Assembly (NCBI GenBank): GCA_947498935.1
Contig: CANMMM010000004.1
Span: 1-64,000, forward strand
Origin: an uncultured Aquimarina sp.
Lineage (GTDB): Bacteria; Bacteroidota; Bacteroidia; Flavobacteriales; Flavobacteriaceae
Direction: 5' to 3'
DNA: 64,000 nt
Below the pieces are notes generated by a model that saw only the letters and a list, made by a program, of their open reading frames with translations, ran no database searches and was not told the origin of the DNA. This document shows, piece after piece, positions 62,826-64,000 of this stretch (its first letter is position 1; the number at the start of each line of letters is the position of its first letter). Made by a program: the position numbers and the translations under genes.

Positions 62826-63746
62826 ATGAAAAGAAAAAATATACAATTCAGGACGTTACTGATCTGTTGTGGTATGATACTACGAATAGGGATTGTGTTT
62901 GCACAGCAAGAAACAATGGAAGAACGTGCCAATGCAGCGACTGCTTTTACTGCCAAAGGGAATGAGATATTGGTAAAAGAAGGGAATTTTCCTAAAGCAG
63001 AAGGAGAATACCGTAAAGCAATAGCCAAAAATCCAATCGATATTATTCCTACATACAATCTAGCAAATGCGTATTACGCTACCAAAAAATACGATGAGGC
63101 TACCCAGCGGTATACCGAAACTATCGAAAAAGCTACTTCTAAGATAGAAAAGCATCAGATATACCACAATCAGGGGAATACATTTATGGAGCAAAAGCAA
63201 TATGAAAAAGCTGTGGAGGCGTATAAAAATGCATTGCGTAACAATCCAAAAGATAATGAAACACGCTATAATCTAGCACTGGCCAAAGAATTGTTGAAGA
63301 AACAGCAAGAACAGGACGAGCAGAATAAAGATCAAAACCAAGATAATAAAGATAACAAGGATCAGAATAAAGACCAGAAAGATCAAAATAAAGATAATAA
63401 GGATCAGGAAGGCGATAATAAAGACGATCAAAAAGAAGGCGGGGACAAAGACAAAGACCAAAAAGAAGGCGGCGATAAGGAGAAAGAAGATCAGAAAGGG
63501 AAAGAGAACGAAGATCAAAAGGATAAGTCTGGTGAGCAAGGTGATAAAGAAAAAGAAGATAATAAGCAGGGAGATGGAAAACCAAAAGAACAACCGCAAA
63601 CGCCTAAACGAGTACAAGGACAATTATCACCACAGCAAGTAAAAAGCCTGCTAGAAGCCATGAATAACGAAGAGAAAAAGGTGCAGGATAAAATGAATGC
63701 TAAAAAAGTGAAAGGAGCGCCTGTAAAAACGGACAAAGACTGGTAA
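62826..63746 (+). CDS. batC: BatC-type TPR protein with charged low-complexity tail
   Basis: 306 residues from MKRKNIQFRTLL (a frame to 62784 is rejected). Signal segment (LICCGMILRIGIVFAQ), TPR repeats (KAEGEYRKAIAKNPIDIIPT, EKAVEAYKNALRNNPKDNE), then about 100 residues of D/Q/N/K/E repeats (DQNKDNKDQ type) at 63297-63596, ending with a Ser-Pro-Gln helix (LSPQQVKSLLEAMNNEEKKV). Matches BatC of the bat operon. Confidence 0.9.
   Translation: MKRKNIQFRTLLICCGMILRIGIVFAQQETMEERANAATAFTAKGNEILVKEGNFPKAEGEYRKAIAKNPIDIIPTYNLANAYYATKKYDEATQRYTETIEKATSKIEKHQIYHNQGNTFMEQKQYEKAVEAYKNALRNNPKDNETRYNLALAKELLKKQQEQDEQNKDQNQDNKDNKDQNKDQKDQNKDNKDQEGDNKDDQKEGGDKDKDQKEGGDKEKEDQKGKENEDQKDKSGEQGDKEKEDNKQGDGKPKEQPQTPKRVQGQLSPQQVKSLLEAMNNEEKKVQDKMNAKKVKGAPVKTDKDW
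63297..63596 (+). repeat. low-complexity tract in batC
   Basis: Imperfect in-frame GAT/AAA/CAA/AAT/GAA repeats coding for D, K, Q, N, E and G. The opposite strand is accidentally open, which creates spurious ORFs. Confidence 0.8.
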
Positions 63747-63882
63747 ATTGCAATAGTGTTATAATACGGTCGGCATACATAAAAACAGAATAGAGAATGA
63801 AATGAGGTATCGGAGCTATTAGCCGCTAGCTAAACTGATCAAATGCTACATTTCATAAGACATATAAAACAAGAGTAACGAC

Positions 63883-64000
63883 ATGAAATTAAAATTCATT
63901 TTTCTATCACTTTTACTGGTTATTGCAGGAGTAAGCAATGCCCAAGTAAAGTTCGAAGCAAAATTGAGTAAAAGCAAGCTAGGGATTAATGAGCGATTGC
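63883..64000 (+). CDS. batD: BatD, N-terminal part (cut by right edge)
   Basis: The ATG at 63883 gives a signal peptide (MKLKFIFLSLLLVIAGVSNA) and the start of a BatD (oxygen-tolerance) domain, QVKFEAKLSKSKLGINERL. The frame is open to the window edge (39 codons). It is the expected last bat gene, 136 bp after batC. Confidence 0.85.
   Translation, partial: MKLKFIFLSLLLVIAGVSNAQVKFEAKLSKSKLGINERL

Noticed and set aside
63184-63736. Leu/Phe-rich minus-strand ORFs in batC
   Set aside because: They are the complement of the low-complexity D/K/Q/N tract.
1-64000. tRNA, rRNA, transposase, integrase and att sites
   Set aside because: No T-loop-like or rRNA sequence and no transposase or integrase motif was found on either strand by eye.

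Overview
The window looks like chromosomal DNA of a member of the Flavobacteriaceae (Bacteroidota), probably marine and aerobic. The reasons are the low GC content, type IX secretion (T9SS) C-terminal sorting domains, a Bacteroidota-style Bat (aerotolerance) operon, an AraC/hemA divergent pair typical of flavobacteria, 'D-C-G-G-P-N-C' repeat proteins, and -33/-7 type promoter candidates (TTG and TAnnTTTG). The genus cannot be fixed from the sequence alone. I see no tRNA, rRNA, CRISPR array or transposase.

Layout. 1-1860: N-terminal part of a very repetitive exported protein (about 250-residue tandem units) running off the left edge. 2455-12825: mostly housekeeping genes: a fused peptide-type ABC ATPase, a NtrY-like sensor kinase, a crotonase, nadD-gmk-yicC, a GNAT enzyme, hemJ, a MATE transporter and hemH. 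13245-13775: a small antitoxin-like ORF behind a perfect hairpin, and csaA. 14055-25995: a leftward cluster of three giant exported proteins ending in a di-haem oxidoreductase (DHOR) domain, interleaved with two small cysteine-motif proteins that carry T9SS-type C-terminal domains. Both DHOR-to-small-gene junctions carry the same perfect hairpin. This is the best candidate for an undescribed system. 26395-38991: a DUF2314 lipoprotein, then the haem region with a divergent AraC regulator, hemA-hemC-hemD-hemE-DUF6973, an EI24 protein, hemF, and a little further hemB. With hemJ and hemH, nearly the whole protoporphyrin pathway is here; hemL was not seen. 39069-41662: cytochrome c lipoprotein, DinB-like protein, CNNM/CBS protein, ogt.

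41668-50588: four consecutive paralogous TPR-LytS-type sensor kinases followed by a single LytTR response regulator, an unusual tandem array. 50589-53856: an accessory stretch with a MITE-like inverted-repeat element, an unknown 242-residue protein, a start-less ORF fragment, a membrane-anchored protein, a CHAP amidase, and a truncated, frameshifted exonuclease tail that looks like an insertion or deletion scar. 53876-56427: phosphoesterase, adenylate kinase, AlbA_2 protein. 56965-64000: moxR-DUF58-BatD-like-batA-batB-batC-batD (batD cut by the right edge).

Six copies of one 79-90 bp dispersed repeat (GCGTTAGGGATAG...AACGCCC) sit between genes in both orientations. Two further nested inverted-repeat elements (12883-13044 and 50804-50936) are also non-coding. 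Several annotated starts here were moved to the first ATG inside a longer TTG/GTG frame; this is stated for each gene.
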